Origin: Propionibacteriaceae bacterium
Lineage (GTDB): Bacteria > Actinomycetota > Actinomycetes > Propionibacteriales > Propionibacteriaceae
Assembly: GCA_027492545.1 (NCBI GenBank)
Contig: JAPUEL010000058.1
Coordinates: 1 to 56,501 of the forward strand
Length of the DNA stretch: 56,501 nt
Direction of reading: 5' to 3'
This document shows positions 55,653-56,501 of the stretch, piece after piece (within the stretch, counting starts at the first letter, position 1; the number at the start of each line of letters is the position of its first letter). The position numbers were made by a program, and so were the translations under genes. The notes below the pieces were generated by a model. It worked only from the letters and a program-made list of their open reading frames with translations, did no database searches and was not told the DNA's origin.

Positions 55653-56138
55653 TCAGCCGGCCGGGGGCGGCGCGACCTTCTGGAACCGGCGCATCTGGTA
55701 GGCCAGCGACGCGTCGCCGTCGACCTCCGCCGCGGCGACGGTGCCGAGGATGATCGTGTGATCGCCCCCGGGCTCGAACGTCAGCTCGTCGCACCTCAGC
55801 CACGCGACGGCGCCCGCCAGGCGCGGCAGGCCGTGATCGTCGCGCCAGCTGAGGCCCGCGAACCGGTCCGGCAGATCGGTGCGGGCGAAGCGGACGGCGA
55901 TCTCGGCCTGGTCCTCGGCCAACACGTTGATCCCGATCCGGCCGGACGCGCGGACGCGCCCGATCATCCCACCGCGGTTGTCGAGCGCCAGCAGCACCAT
56001 GGGCGGGGTGATCGACAGCGACGCGAACGCGGAGACCGTGGTGCCCGTCGGGACGCCGTCGACGGAGGTGGTGACCACCGTGACGGGGGCTGCCACGCGT
56101 GCCATGGCGTCGCGGAATGAGCTGTGCAGGTCGTCCAC
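55653..56138 (-). CDS. Flavin reductase domain protein
   Basis: This 161-residue FMN-binding split-barrel protein belongs to the flavin reductase-like family. It has SSFRDAMARVAAPVTVVTT at the start, GVPTGTTVSAFASLSITPPMVL near 34 (flavin-binding core), INVLAEDQAEIAVRFA near 74 and a C-terminal HTIILGTVAAAEV strand. It probably supplies reduced flavin to a monooxygenase or acts as a stand-alone NAD(P)H:flavin oxidoreductase; no partner is nearby. GTG 56138 is chosen over upstream TTG and GTG codons because TAACGT (56151 to 56146) lies exactly seven bases before it. Confidence 0.88.
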   Translation of the reverse strand: MDDLHSSFRDAMARVAAPVTVVTTSVDGVPTGTTVSAFASLSITPPMVLLALDNRGGMIGRVRASGRIGINVLAEDQAEIAVRFARTDLPDRFAGLSWRDDHGLPRLAGAVAWLRCDELTFEPGGDHTIILGTVAAAEVDGDASLAYQMRRFQKVAPPPAG

Positions 56139-56145
56139 GGCCCCC

Positions 56146-56151
56146 ACGTTA
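56146..56151 (-). promoter_or_regulatory. -10 box, leaderless promoter of the flavin reductase gene
   Basis: TAACGT on the minus strand is seven bases from the GTG start at 56138. It is the same box and spacing as at glpR/sepX. Confidence 0.5.
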
Positions 56152-56189
56152 TCGCCCTGCGGCAACTGCGGCCGCGGGGCGTCCCGGGG

Positions 56190-56501
56190 TCAGCGGGCGG
56201 AGTCGTCGTCCTCGTCGACGTAGATCCCGGGGGCGTCGTAGATGAGTGACGCGCCGTCGGCGGACTCGCGCATCTCCCGCGGGGCGATGAGGCGGGCCAG
56301 GTGGTAGATGCCGATGGTGACGATGGTGCCCAGCGCGATGCCGCCGAGTTCGAAGCCCTCACCGAAGGGGAGCGACACGTTGCCGACGCCGATGATGATG
56401 CCCGCGGCGGCCGGGATCAGGTTGAGCGGGTTGCCGAAGTCCACCCGGTTCTCCTTCCAGATCTTCGCGCCGAGCAGGCCGATCATGCCGTAGAGCACCA
56501 C
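56190..56501 (-). CDS. Uracil/xanthine permease (NCS2 family), C-terminal part
   Basis: The 103 codons present encode the end of a membrane transporter whose 5' part lies beyond the window. Visible are two or three helices: YGMIGLLGAKIWKENRVDF, then NPLNLIPAAAGIIIGVG, and GIALGTIVTIGIYHLARLI. A cytoplasmic acidic tail (YVDEDDDSAR) ends the protein. The DFGNPLNLIPAAAGIIIGVG-type segment is characteristic of UraA-like NCS2 transporters (uracil or xanthine). Substrate cannot be assigned from this part. It is a different branch from the AzgA-like permease at 12302. Confidence 0.8.
   Translation of the reverse strand: MVLYGMIGLLGAKIWKENRVDFGNPLNLIPAAAGIIIGVGNVSLPFGEGFELGGIALGTIVTIGIYHLARLIAPREMRESADGASLIYDAPGIYVDEDDDSAR

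Overview
The window is about 56.5 kb of high-GC DNA from an actinobacterium. The presence of DUF3027 next to a cold-shock gene, the Glp/GlpR(SepX) pair, MarP, a DtxR/IdeR regulator, a eukaryote-type UGPase, and pyruvate carboxylase beside a pyruvate:ferredoxin oxidoreductase suggests Propionibacteriaceae (a Tessaracoccus-like organism). That taxonomic call is an inference from gene content, not from a search. Genes are densely packed with many ATGA/GTGA stop-start overlaps. Many first genes of operons have a TAnnnT box 6-8 nt before the start codon, so leaderless mRNAs appear common.

Layout. 1-477 is the 3' end of groEL. 478-965 has no gene: it holds a terminator, a structured repeat element and a second, duplicated copy of the groEL tail with its terminator. 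966-7926 is a complete Wadjet (JetABCD) anti-plasmid system preceded by a small holin-like membrane gene in the same apparent operon. 7980-13843 carries cutC, a NUDIX hydrolase, a Pro-rich membrane protein, nagB, a cold-shock protein, DUF3027 and a purine permease. 13983-21719 carries pyruvate carboxylase, two uncharacterised genes sharing a divergent promoter, nagA, a DtxR/IdeR-type regulator and a methyltransferase. 21836-29673 has a thioredoxin behind two CsoR/CstR-type operators, then an operon of GltD-like oxidoreductase, PFOR (nifJ) and DHOD-like protein, then a Ca2+/Na+ antiporter. A tRNA-Arg(CCT) and a second copy of the structured repeat follow.

30143-40064 is a nitrate assimilation block: narK transporter, assimilatory nitrate reductase, its FAD/[2Fe-2S] partner, nirB, nirD, an NnaR-like regulator and a sirohydrochlorin chelatase for siroheme. 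narK and nirB share a promoter layout: a GlnR-type box centred 43 bp upstream of the -10. 40128-44539 is a nitrite/NO operon: DUF2249 protein, hemerythrin, NnrS-like membrane protein, and a membrane-anchored copper nitrite reductase (NirK) with an extra cupredoxin domain. Its promoter contains a perfect palindrome.

44593-50640 resembles the conserved actinobacterial galU-mscL-FmdB-FCL-glp-glpR neighbourhood (UGPase, mscL, SAF protein, FmdB-like protein, 5-formyl-THF cyclo-ligase, Glp, GlpR/SepX). tRNA-Ala(CGC), a Fic protein, the MarP protease, an uncharacterised gene, nhaA behind a highly structured 5' leader, a flavin reductase and the end of an NCS2 permease complete the window. No insertion sequence, integrase or CRISPR array was seen.
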